Shown here one piece after another: positions 12,546 through 24,600 of a stretch of 64,000 nucleotides of DNA (within the stretch, counting starts at the first letter, position 1; each line of letters starts with the position of its first letter). Below the pieces are notes generated by a model. That model was not told the DNA's origin. It searched no databases and saw only the letters and a list, made by a program, of their open reading frames with translations. The stretch is taken from NCBI GenBank assembly GCA_038380795.1, contig CM076262.1:70638629-70702628 (forward strand). Reading direction: 5' to 3'. The translations under genes were made by a program, and so were the position numbers. This DNA comes from Pyrocephalus nanus. Taxonomy: Eukaryota; Chordata; Aves; Passeriformes; Tyrannidae.

Positions 12546-14621
12546 ATTCAGCCCTGTGTGTTATTTCACCACAGGCTTTTATTGGTTCTTCACCCCTATT
12601 TAGTCTACTAAAACTATTTTTCCTGTAAGAAATGAACAGGGAATGTTTCCCCTGAGCCTGAACTGTTTCAAAGAGACTTTGTTAGGATCATCTGCAGCTT
12701 TGGTGAACGTTTCTTTCAAACTTGGAAGTGTCAGCTTTAAATGCTCCATTATTACATGATGCCCCTCTTCAGTCCATTCTTTTTTTTTTTTTTTTAAAAG
12801 ATGAATGGTAGGAAAACAGATGACCAAACCTGATCAGCACTGAACACAAGACATTGTACATTGTGTGCTGACTGGGAGGGAAAAAAATGCACTTGCTGGC
12901 TTGCTAAATGGAGATAATACTTTGGGTGTTGACAGGCAGAAAAACAATTAGAGCTGTCGGGTGCTTTGCTGACGTGTGCGCTGTCACACGGAGAGGTGGC
13001 TTGGCCTGTGCCAGGAACTCTGAACTGTTCAACCCCTCAGCTAGGTATTAAGTTAATTAACGAAGTTCCTTGTGGCTGGGCTTGGAATGTGAGGTCTGCT
13101 CATTTGGGAAGACAACTGGTCCAGGAATCAACAGGGGAGGTCACTGACGGGGGGCCCGTGAGGTGTTTTGTCAGTCACTGTTGTGTTACTGGCTGGTAAA
13201 AGACTTTTTTTTCTGCTTAGTTTATTGGTACATTAAAATGGTATTCTTGTTGAAGTGTTTCTGTATCTGATGTCATTTTATGCGGGAAAATAATTTATCA
13301 AAACCTCTTTGGGTTTTCAGGTGCCTACTCGCGAATCAAAAGGCTGTTTCTCTACACACTTGGCATTCTTCAAAGCCATCAATTTTTTATTAAATGTAGG
13401 AGCATGTTTGAAATCTGGTTTTACTTTATTTGCACATAAATTTATGTAAATTTAATTCTGGACTGGTATTTTTGGGCAGGATACACACGAGTATATGTGC
13501 TGGACTGACTTTTCCCTGCACCATTTCTGCCTCCACGTGCAGTTCTGTTAAATCCATCAGCATCATCAGATTCCATGTTCTGTGTGTAACCCTACCCTGC
13601 CTGTCTTTACTAATCCTCCTGATAATTTTCAGATATCTGTCACTTTATCCCTCTGTTATCCCTTTTTTCTGGTACTTGAAACTACAGGCAATATTTTGGA
13701 AGAATTATCACTTTATCCATATGGGATTACCTGAATACATGAGCTCCTTTTATCGTATTGTCATGGTTTATTTTTTTTCTCCATCTGCCTAGATAACCCA
13801 GCTGTCTGATTAGGTTTTCTTTGTTTGTTTTTGTTTGTGTTTCCTTTTGTTGGTGGGTGGTTATTTTGGGTTTCTGGTCAAGTTTTATTTGTTTGTCTTT
13901 TAAAGAATAATCATTATTGGTGGTTTGGTTTTTGTTTCAGCTTTGGGGAAAGGCTTTACATTTTTAAGGCAATAATTCTTCTTGGAACTTTTACCTCAAA
14001 AAATGTGAAAACTGAGTAAATGAGGTGTGGTATGTTGCTTTCATGTTCTTAGGCATTGCAGTGCCTATGGAGAAACTTGAAAAAACAGGTTTATTTATTA
14101 TGTTAGCATATAATTAACAGGTTTATTTATTTGTATTAGCTAATATCTGTTTCCACACAGAACCAGCACAGTGCTGGCAGGGGTTAAACCACCTCTACAG
14201 CACTTTCCTTGCTGCATCTCCTTGTTTTACTGGCTTTCCTTTCTGGGGTTTGGTACTAAATGCACAGGTTTGTTGGGAATAGGAACCTGCAGCTGTTCAT
14301 GTAGGGAGACAAAAGTTGGGCTCTCATGGATGGCTGTAATTAAAAGTGTTTCCCCCTTGTTTTGGTACACCACCACCTGCTAGGTATTATTGAACAAACA
14401 CTGAAAGCATCCCTAACCAGTCCCTTGAGACATCCAGGCTGCATAAAAAAAGGAAGAGGAACACTTGTTACAGGAAACTGTTACGAGTTTGCTCTGGAGT
14501 TGTTTATTTAGTGCTATTTCTCTGGGTGCTCTTTTTGTAGAAACTTTTAACATTTCAGGAAACAAACTGTAATGAATGTAACTGGTGTGTCTACACAAGG
14601 GGTGGATATTGCTGGAGTGTG
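12546..14621. other. Unique non-coding sequence
   Basis: No exon or repeat recognised, apart from a T run at 12779-12795 and T/G-rich tracts around 13820-13945. Confidence 0.5.
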
Positions 14622-15310
14622 GGATCACAGAATCATTAAGGTTGGAAAAGCCCTCCAGGACGGTGGAGTCCACCCTGTGCCCGATCCCCACCCTGTCCCC
14701 CAGCCCAGAGCACTGAGTGCCATGGTCAGCCCTTCCTTGGACACCTCCAGGGATGGGGACTCCAAACCTCCCTGGGAAGCCCCTGCCAATGCCTGATCAC
14801 CCTTTCAGTGAAGAAATTCTTCCTGATGTCCAACCTGAGCCTCCCTTGGCACAGCTTGAGGCCAGTTCCTCTCATCCTGTCCCTTGTTCCCTGGGAGCAG
14901 AGCCTGACCTCCACCTGGCTGCATCCTCCTGTCAGGGAATTGTGGAGAATGAGAAGGTCCTTCCTGAGCCTCCTTTTCTCCAGGCTGAGCTCCCTCAGCT
15001 GCTTTTCATCACACTTGTGCTCCAGTCCCTTCCCCAGCTCTGTTCCCTTCTCTGGACACGCTCTAGCCCCTCAATGTCCTTCGAGCAGGAAGGGTCCCAA
15101 AACTTGACCCAGGATTTGAGGTGTGGCCTCTCCAGTGCCCAGCACAGGGGGACAATCCCTTCCCTGGTCCTGCTGCCACACCATTCCTGATCCAGGCCAG
15201 GGGCCATGGGCCTCTTGCCCCCCTGGACACACCTGGGCTCGTGTCCAGCCGCTGTCACAGCACCCCCAGGGCCTTTCCCACCGGGCACTTTCCAGCCACC
15301 CTTTCCCCAA
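14622..15310 (-). mobile_element. CR1 LINE fragment, about 690 bp (minus orientation)
   Basis: Starts with 'gatcacagaatcattaagg' (reverse of the CR1 terminus) and continues through 'cttccttggacacctccagg', 'cttctccaggctgagctcc' and 'acttgacccaggatttgagg', all typical of antisense avian CR1. It ends about 150 bp before the RASSF8 exon, so it is intronic and antisense to the gene. Confidence 0.9.
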
Positions 15311-15461
15311 AATGTGAGGATGGATGTGTGTGTGGCTCCTGTTGTATTTAAAGATGGGAGACTGAGTCGCTTCTCTTGCCAAATAGGTGACAAGCTGAAA
15401 ATGTTGACTTTCAGAGCTGGTAATGCCTTGCTGTGAACACCGGGATTTCTCTCTCCTGTAG

Positions 15462-15555
15462 GTGCTGCAGGACAATCTGCTGCCTTCTCCCCGCTGCAGC
15501 TGCAAGGATGACTTGACTGACGCGCATCCATGGCTCTTGGATGATCTGGTGAACC
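15462..15555 (+). promoter_or_regulatory. RASSF8: 5' UTR part of first coding exon of RASSF8, with three minimal uORFs
   Basis: An acceptor (pyrimidine-rich stretch then AG at 15460-15461) precedes this stretch. It contains three upstream ATGs, each closed within two to four sense codons: 15508-15516 (2 codons plus TGA), 15530-15544 (4 codons plus TGA) and 15541-15552 (3 codons plus TGA). The last stop ends 3 nt before the main ATG at 15556, which itself has a strong context (A at -3, G at +4). The transcript start lies further upstream and is not located. Confidence 0.75.
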
Positions 15556-15658
15556 ATGGAGCTCAAAGTATGGGTGGATGGAGTCCAGAGAATCGTGTGT
15601 GGGGTTACCGAGGTCACAACATGCCAGGAGGTTGTAATAGCCCTTGCTCAGGCCATTG
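15556..15658 (+). CDS. RASSF8: RASSF8 coding exon 1 (residues 1-34 plus first base of codon 35)
   Basis: 103 coding bases encode the first beta strands of the Ras-association domain ([20 protein letters not shown]). The donor is GTGAGT at 15659-15664, phase 1. The following 11.1 kb intron is AT-rich and holds four CR1 fragments. Confidence 0.95.
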
Positions 15659-18600
15659 GTGAGTAGCTCTGCCGGCTGGGAAATGGGGTGAATGAAGCCT
15701 TTTTTTTTTTTTTTCTTTTTTTTTATGGAGCTAAAATGAGGGGAGGTGAGGGGGCACTGACTATGAAAGTACAGTCTGCAGGGTAAACTTGTAGCCTTTG
15801 GTCTTTCACCTGCCAGAGAGAGATGAAAAAGAAAGAAAGGAAACACTTGGAAATCTATAAACTTTCGTTCTGTACAAATTTATTTTCTTAATAACAATGA
15901 CAACAATAATAATAATATGCTGCTGTTTGTTATTGTAAATACAGCCTGGATAAAGAAGGTGCTAAGCTGTCAGTGTTTTGGGTACCAAAGAATATAAAAG
16001 CAGTGCATTCTAACGCTGTTCACTGAAATTATACACATTGTAAGCATCCTTGGTTATACTGGGAATAGCACAGACCAGCAAAAGAGATCCTTCATATTCT
16101 CCTCCTACCCTTTCACTGTGGTGTGCAGGAGTAACTTGGAAGTCTGTACAGTGTTAGCAATTTGCAGAGCAGTTCAGAAGGAAAAAAAATAAAATCTATC
16201 AGCCTTGTCAGATCTTTCTCAGTGATTAAGAGCATGATAATTTTTCACAGCTTGTCTTACCCAGATGAGTATTCAGTTTAATTTTTGGTACTCATCTCTT
16301 TGGAATAGATGATAAAAAATTTGTGTGGTCTTATATCTGAAATATCTTTATCTGAATAAGGCTCAGCTTCATCCCTTCAGTATTTCCCATGCTGATTCTT
16401 ATTCTTTGCTCAGAAGTTATAATTGGCTTTAGATGCTATTTAAATTTAGGCATTAAAGCCTATGTTTTACCTAAAATTAAATTAATAATTTAAAGGCTAC
16501 CTTTTGCATTTTTCAGTGTGCCAGCAGTTTTGCAAATTGTATTAGCAGTCTGAAGCCAATTTTAAAATAACAATTTTCTAATAAAAAATAACTTAGGCTT
16601 CCAAATGCCACAAGATATTCTACCTGTAAGCATGAAGTCAATTTCTCTGAAATTGTGATGGTTATTTATTTAAATTTGTACTTCTGGACATCATTTCCAT
16701 CTACTTTCATCTAATGGAGTAGAAGACTGGCACTTTTTTATTTTATGATCTAAGGGGATCGAACACAATGCCAGCATGTGTTTATCTGTATGCATCAAAT
16801 AACTTTTAAAGCTTCATTTAAAAATTGTAGAAAGTCAGTTTGTCTCTCAAATCTTGCATTTGATGTTTAACTGTTAAATGTGCTTTTACTGGTGGTGCTG
16901 CTTGCAGCTTTTTGTTTAATGCCAATTGATTCCTGAACAGCTTTCATATCTTATTTTCTGCCTGTAGGGTTTTTGGGACACAATTATGCTGCCATGATCA
17001 CTTCCTAGTAACGATTAAGTGATACATATTTAGAAATGAGAAAGTGGTTGTGATACTTTAGTTCTTTACCTTGCTTTCAGTATCTCTTCACCCTGTTTCT
17101 TTTGCCTCCTCCCAGAGCATGAAAAATGTCACACTCCCAGTTCTAGGCAGTAATTTAATGTTCTCCTGTGTAATTTCTCTTTGTTTGGTTTTGTTTGGGT
17201 TTTTTGGGGGTTTTTTTGTATCCTCAGTTATCAGCCTGAATTTTTCCAAGGACTCCATGAGCCTTGGAAACACACAGGTTTTGTCAGCCCCAGTTCATCT
17301 GGGGGCAGGCGACTCTGGTCCCAGGGGGAGATAAATTTCTGTTGCAACCAGAGCCAAATTGAGATAATCCTCTGGAAGATTCCTTCCTGAGGCAAATACC
17401 CTCTCTGGAAAACACCCCTTACAGCTTCACTCTCGCTGGGGCAGCTCGGACAGTGTGGAACCACCACACAAATTGCACTTTGGCAGGTGGGGCTTTCCCA
17501 ACCCTCCTGTCAGGCCGTTCATCACAGAAGCAACCATATGTCTGCTCCTCTGATTTGGCTGTAGATACCAGCTTACCAGGAGTAACTGTGGCTGGAATTT
17601 GAATGGGAATCTGTTAAAATGTATCCCTCCAGCTCTCACCTGACACTTGGTGGTGGAAAGTAGCCAGTCTTGAGTTGGCTTCCTCCTCACTTGGCTCCGA
17701 TTGTATTTTCCACTTTTGCAGTCTGGCTCCTTCAGCAGTCGCAGAGCTTGGCTGGACTCGGGATTGTTTTGTCTGTCTGTCGGTCTGTCTGCAAAGTTTT
17801 TGAGATGCTCTTTTTGGTCTATCGCCTCTTACCGTTTATTAAGCAGGTCCCTTGACTTAAAAAATACACCACCCACAGTGCAGCCTCCTTACCTGAGCCT
17901 GAAATGTGAACTGCAACAAGTGTGTCACTTCCTTGAAGTGCAGTGTCTGGAATATCTGAGAATTAACTCATTTTACAGCCATATCCACTGTAGGAAGCAC
18001 AAGCCAAAGGTACCTGGATTAAGACATCCAGCTTCTCATGGGCAAATAAAGCTGCCTCTGTTCTAGAGATAGGAAAAGTAAAGCTTTGTCACGTATTTTA
18101 AAAATCAAAAGCAATTAGAGGATGGACTGTGGTTAGAAGGCACCTTTGAACATCTGCTGTTTAGAGCAGGGTCAGCCCCAGACCAGGTTGCTCAGGACCA
18201 GGGGGCATTTGGGTTTTGAAATGTGGCCAAGTGTGGAGACTCTTCCACCTCTCTGGGCCACCTGCTCCGGTGTCCACTCACCCCTCTTGTGTTTGCCTTA
18301 AATGGAATTTCTTGCATTGCAAGGAACGCCTTTTGCTGTCACTTGATCAGCTGCAGGGCCCTGTCTGCTGATCTCCTGCTGTGATAAGAGCAAGAAAAAA
18401 GGTTTCCAAATGTGTGCTTTCCAACTCTGCCCTCTGCCTGGCTAATGCTCCTTGGCCTGTTCCTTACAAACTGGTGCTCTTTCAGGGAAAAAGTCTCTCT
18501 TTGGGGCTGTTCTCCTGATGGATGATATTTGTTACCTCTTTGTGCATTATGATGTCCATCTGCTGCCTGTCTGTTGATCACTGCAGAATAGAACACGATT

Positions 18601-21600
18601 CTACCCCAAGTAAGAGTTTTAGGGAGGTTTGGGTTGTTTTGTTTTGTTTGTTTGTTTGTTTGTTTTAATTTCCATTTGGATTGAAGTTTAGGGATTTGAA
18701 TTAAACCTCAAAACCACCTCATTCTTTAAAGCAAAAAAAAAATGGAGAGTTGTCTCCTTTGGTGATCCCAGCAAAGATTATTTTAAAAATAAATTCATAT
18801 AATTTAATGAATGTGAGACAGAATAATATAAACTAGATCTAATTTTGGATGCTGAAATGGATTGTGTCTCTTGATTTAGGAGGAGTTAGAAATGCCTTAG
18901 CTGGAGGGTGGGTCGCTGGAATCCTGTTCAAGACAGACATAAAACTATTCAGTTAAAAGTTTCCAGAGAATGAAATCACCTCCCCTTGGGATCTTGAAGA
19001 ATACTTGATACTACCTTTTATGAGTTTTATCCAGGCCTGCTTTATTTTTTTTTTCTTATTTTTTTTTTAAACTCAAGCTGCTTGCAGTTTACAAAAATTT
19101 TGCTTTTAATACAAATGAGAGGAGTGATGGTTTCATCATGAAAAAATAAACCCTCACCACTTTGGGAATGGAAAGTAGGATATGGTCTTAATTGAGTGTG
19201 TGTAAGTGTGGTGACTCCTCTCAAAAAATCATTGTAATGCTGAGGGGAAAAGCAGATGGGATCCTAAAAGAGTGAGCAAATCTTTTCAGCTGATGACTTA
19301 GGCAAATGTAGTTTAACTGTGGATGGTTTGGTTTTTGTTTTGTTTTTAAATTGGCTTTTACTGGTTGTTTTCCATTCAAATGTGAAAAAATTAAAAAAAA
19401 TCTTCCAAAGGAATGTGAGACTAATACTGGAGTCACAAATACACTTGTGTTGTTCCTTCAGAAGTGTTCTTCTCTCAGTTCCAGCCCCTGTGAGGATCTT
19501 TACTGCATTAATTGTGATTTCTTTTACCCCTGGAGACTAGAATGCATCTTTTGTAGTCAGAATGACATTTCTTACCTAGAAAGAGAATATTTCAGTTTAG
19601 AGACACGAAGTTTGCATTTCTTACCCAAGTGCACTTTTATTTTCTGCCCTCCCCATAATTTTTCTGTGGCAAATAATTAAAATGGCAGACTGGCTTTAAA
19701 TAGTGCTGGGGGTTTGGGGCTTTCTGGCTGGAGAATATGAGCAACACTTCACTGAACAAGAAGTACAGCTGTCTCTTTTTAAAATTAAACAAATGCAGCT
19801 GTCAGGGGTTTGGGGTTTTTTTTTTTATTGCAGTTGAGTATTTTTCCTCAAAGATAAATGGGGTGTGTTTATGAAAATAAAGCACAGATTTGTCGGTGCT
19901 GTCTCAGACGTGTGTTACAGCATCGTGAGGCTCAGCCAGAGCTGTGTCTGGAAAGATCACACCACTCCTTCTACAAGAAGGAAATGTAGTGACAGGACAT
20001 GGGGAATGGCTTCAAACTGGCAGAGAGGAGGTGTAGATTGGATATTAGGGAGAAATTGTTCTCTGTGAGGGTGGGGAGGCCCTGGCACAGGTTGCCCAGA
20101 GAAGCTGTGGCTGCCCCATCCCTGGAAGTGTCCCAGGCCAGGTTGGATGGGGCTCTGAGCAACCTGAGATAGTGGAAGGTGTCCCTGCCCATGGCAGGGG
20201 GGTTGGAATGAGGATGATCTTTAAGATCCCTTCCAACCCCAGCCATTCTGTGATTCATTGATGTCTCTTCTTACGTTCCTCTCTTCTTCCAAAGAGTTTC
20301 TGCTAAAGCAAGTGCCAGAGCTGACTGTCAGACACTTTGAGAGAGGGGGGGAAAAAGAGTCTGAGCAAATTGAACCTCAGCACTAGCTCTGAAAAGAATT
20401 AGGAGGGAGCCATTCTTACTGTCTACCAGCTAAGGTTTTTAATGTTAAATTAATCATGTAGTTTACTGCTAAGAATCGCTTAAAACTTGTGGTGTCTTTG
20501 ACCCCAAAATTTCATTCTCTGCCGCTTCAAATAGCAGCACTGAGGGATAATAAGCACAAGAAAAGCTGTGTGCTGTGATGAACTTTCTGGTTCAGGAAAT
20601 CTGGTGACAGTAACCTCTCTGAGAGGCACAGTGGCTGGGTGGGGTGATTTGTGTCCACCTTCAGTGGTGGTGTACCTCTCCAGCAGTGGTGGTGGTGCCT
20701 GCAAGCAGGAACCTGGGCTGCCTGATGTGCTTTTGCTGTTGTCTGGCCTTGGCCAAACTGCTCCTCCACGTTGTTTTACCTATTTAGGACACGAGTCTAA
20801 AACAAACGTGGTACCTGGGGGTACTCAGAGAAAAAAGGCAGCTCAAAGTAGGAAGTGACTCCAAGTGCTTTATGTTGTCAGGTTGTGATAAACTCTTGTA
20901 TGCCTTTTTTTTTTTGAGAGCCAGGATAATGGTAATAAAGTAAGGCTGCAGTCCTGATAAAGATACCGGGAGCGCAGCTCTGCCCAGAGGACTCAGCAGG
21001 CCTTCAGTGGAGCATGGATATCTCAGTGGGTATTTCTTCCTAGGACTGGACTCCCCTGATTCTTTATTTTCTGTGGAATTCATACATGTCTGTGCAAAAT
21101 ACAGCATGGGTTAAGAAATCTGAGTAACACAAATTCTAAGCTCTATTTTGAAGGGTTTCTTTTGCTCCCAATCTTTGGGTATTTAATGAGTTCTCAAGTA
21201 GCCAGAGTGGCATTTTTTTCAAAAATCGCTATGGGTGTTAAGTGTGGCATAATGAATGTAATATCAGCTTCATAAATCAAAGATGGAGAGTTCAGATCAC
21301 CCTGGGCTGATTGAAATTGCCATTTTTTCTCTCCGTGCTGTCAGGGATTCAGGAGTTGGTGCTGTTTGTCCAGAGCAGAGCATTTTCACCCACGTGTTCC
21401 ACGTATTAAGAGTTCTTAGGAGTTTTTACCCACGTTACAAGTATGTTTTTCTTTACATTGCCTTGTTAAGGAAGGCAGGATCCTTCAGCCTGTGAGAGCA
21501 GGGCAGTGACTCACCTGCTTGCACTGACTCACTGCTGTAGGTCCTGGCTCTTGAAGCATGGGAGACACTTAATAAAAAGATGGATCATGCTTGGCATAAA

Positions 21601-24600
21601 CATTTGTAGCCTGATGGGAAAGATAAGGCACAGTGCTTTTTTTTTTTTTTCTTTTCCTGGTGTATCATCCTGCCTTCATACCAAGAAAATGTAGTGCCTG
21701 AAATGCTTTAAATGTAGGGGATGATGGACTTGTTGGGGGGGGAGTAACAGGTTGAATCATTCCTGAAAAAGAGAATTGATGACCTCTCAGGTTACGGTCC
21801 TGCCAGAAGTGTTGCCTGAGAAACACTGCTGCTGCTTCTTTCCTTTGGAGTTTCATTTTCACTTTTGGCAGCAGCAGGAGTCACTCATGTCTACTGTGTC
21901 AGCTGCAAATATTGAAGCACGTAGAGAACCCTAAAGTGAATAATAGTTACATGGGTCCTGCTGCCTTCATGGAGTGTAATTTAAAACTCTGCCACTTGAG
22001 AGTCTAAAAAAACCCTGTTCAATTACCTTGTTCCTGTATTTCATTAGTTTAATCACCGTTCATTGTGATGGAATCTGTGTTTAAATTACCAAATTACATC
22101 AGTCCTAAGTCTGTGTGTGCTTAGGGAGCTGTAGGTGGGAACTTAACCTCCTAAACTTGACACTTGGTGCAGATGCAGTGTGCTGCAGAGATGGAAAGAT
22201 ACACCTGCTTCTTTTACAGCTTGTCATTTGCTGTCTTGCATTACAGATACGAATTCTTGATGATTGCTTTGAGATGGTAATATCATATTCATGTAGGGTC
22301 TTCATTCTGGGGAACGGAGAAGAGAGAATGGTTTGGGTTGGAAGGTATCTTAAAGATCATCTTGGTCCAAAACTCCCCTGCCATGAGCAGGGACACCTTC
22401 CACTAGCCCAGGTTGCTCAGAGCCCCATCCAACCTGGCCTTGGACACTTCCAGGGATGGGGCAGCCACAACTTCTCTGGGCAACCTGTGCCAGGGCCTCC
22501 CCACCCTCACAGAGAAGAATTTCTTCCTAATATCCAATCTAAACCTGCTCTCTGTCAGTTTGAAGCCATTCCCCCTTGTCCTGCCACTCCAGGCCCTTGG
22601 CAATAGTCTCTCTCCATCTTCCTTGTGGGCTCCCTTCAGGTCCTGGAAGGCCACAATGAGGTCACCCCAAAGCTTCCCTTCTCCAGGCTGGACAATCCCA
22701 GCTCTCTCAGCCTTTCCTCCCAGCAGAGCTGCTCCATCCCTCTGATCACCTTGGTGTCCCTCCCCTGGACTCTCTCCAGCAGCTCCATGTCCTTGCTGTG
22801 CTGGGATCCCAGAGCTGGAGGCAGCTCTGCAGGGGGGTCTCACCTGAGGGAGCAGAATCCCCCCTTCCCCTGCTGGCCATGGAATAGAGTTTGGAGGCTT
22901 TTTGCTTCCACCAACCCCTGAATTGCTGTTTTTTTGAACAGGAAGACGTGGAACACAGCACTGCTGATGCTTTTTTGGGGCTGTCTGGGTTGTTTTCTTT
23001 ACCATTCTCATCAACACAAGGCTTTGACAGAAGTACTTGAAAAAAAAAAGAGGCCCAACATGTTCTAGTTGTACATATTGTTGAAGTTAGATTTCAGAAG
23101 TCACAAGGGATCCACTGGCAAGGCAGGTACCCGTGTGAACATCAGTACAACAACTAAGGCTGTGCTTTGGCTGCTCACTGAATTGACTTCTGAACTGATC
23201 ACTGACCTTTATCTGGAAATACTTCATAATTCTGTGTGAGATTTAATGTAATCTGTGGCTGGGAGGAACACCCTGTAGTTTAGGGGATATTCTGTACATT
23301 GCTGATACGAGGCTCATTATGTGAACACAACTGTAACTTCATTTTTAAAGTGATAAGTTTTGTATGAGTGAGGCGGGGCTGAGTTCTGCCAGGTGCTTTG
23401 TGTGTCCAAAAGCTCACGGACAACGTGCAGGGCAAGAAGCAGCATGCAGGCCTGGAGCTGCTCCTTGGCAACAACCCAGGCAAGTGCCTTTTTTTTCTGG
23501 TTTCTTTGCCCCCCCCTTGTCAGTGGTAGCACATCAAAACCAGCAGTTTGTTGCAGGGACGCCTGTGTTCTGAAACACTCTGTCATTAGTTCTGAATTAA
23601 CTCATTCACCCTTTCATTTGTGAATTAATCCCCTCTAATGCAGGCAAACATCACAGCTGTGGTTGTCTGGGCATTGTTAGTCTGCATCGTACATAGGCTG
23701 AGCACTGAACCTGGGCAATGATCTCAGGTGAGGACAGCTTTGTTTTAGACCAGTCCTGGACTCCAGGTGTGGTTGTTGAAGGGTGTAAGTAGTGTAAGTA
23801 TTACTCCCACAAAACACTTTCTTTTATGTGGCTCTTGAGTGCTGTGTTCGTTATTTAGGGCTGCGTGTTGATTTGGAACCCTGAGCTAAGATGGAAATGC
23901 TTCTTGGCAAGTGCTTTGCTTAATTCTTTAATTCACTTCTGGTTGAGATTGTTAGAGCTTTATTCTCCTCCCCTCCTTTCCTTTTTTTTTTTTTTCTTTG
24001 TCTGTTGTTACATTTCTTTTAAATGATGCATTTAATAGCAGAGTGAATAGAAACTGCACACTGCTCGCTCCCCTAGTGGTACCTACTCCTATTTGCAGTT
24101 TCCAGACTGCTTTGAACTTGACTGTTTCTGACACAACACAAGCATTAGTAGCACAACCATGATTACAAGCTGAAAGCTTCTAAAAGTAACAAAACAGAAC
24201 AGTGAAGTGCAACCTTTGTCCTGGGTTCTGGGGTATGTTTTTACTGAATTTTTCTCCTCAGAGGTTTTATTGTTAATATGCTGTGGCAAGCAGTGCTAGG
24301 TTTATTTTTCCTACAACAAACACCAATGCCTGCAACAAACTATAAATCTTCATGGATCAATGAACAATATTGTGAGCTGGCAGAAATCTCTCACTTTTAT
24401 ATCTTGGCATAGTAAACTTGTTTTTGAAGTACTTTATTAAAACAAACCTTAAATCTGTTTCTGAGAGTGTTGGCCAAGCATGTTAGTGTGCTGATAGATT
24501 TTTTTTTTTTTTCCTGTTTTTTCCCCCCCAGTGCCTGCCTACAGTCACTTACAGACAAGGCATTCAGGGGGGTGGATTGCTGTTCTCATGCTGCCTGCCT

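Noticed and set aside
22403..23017. 204-codon minus-strand frame and similar frames at 8.3, 20.0 and 6.3 kb
   Set aside because: All are translations of CR1 3' ends, which recur in the window in both orientations.
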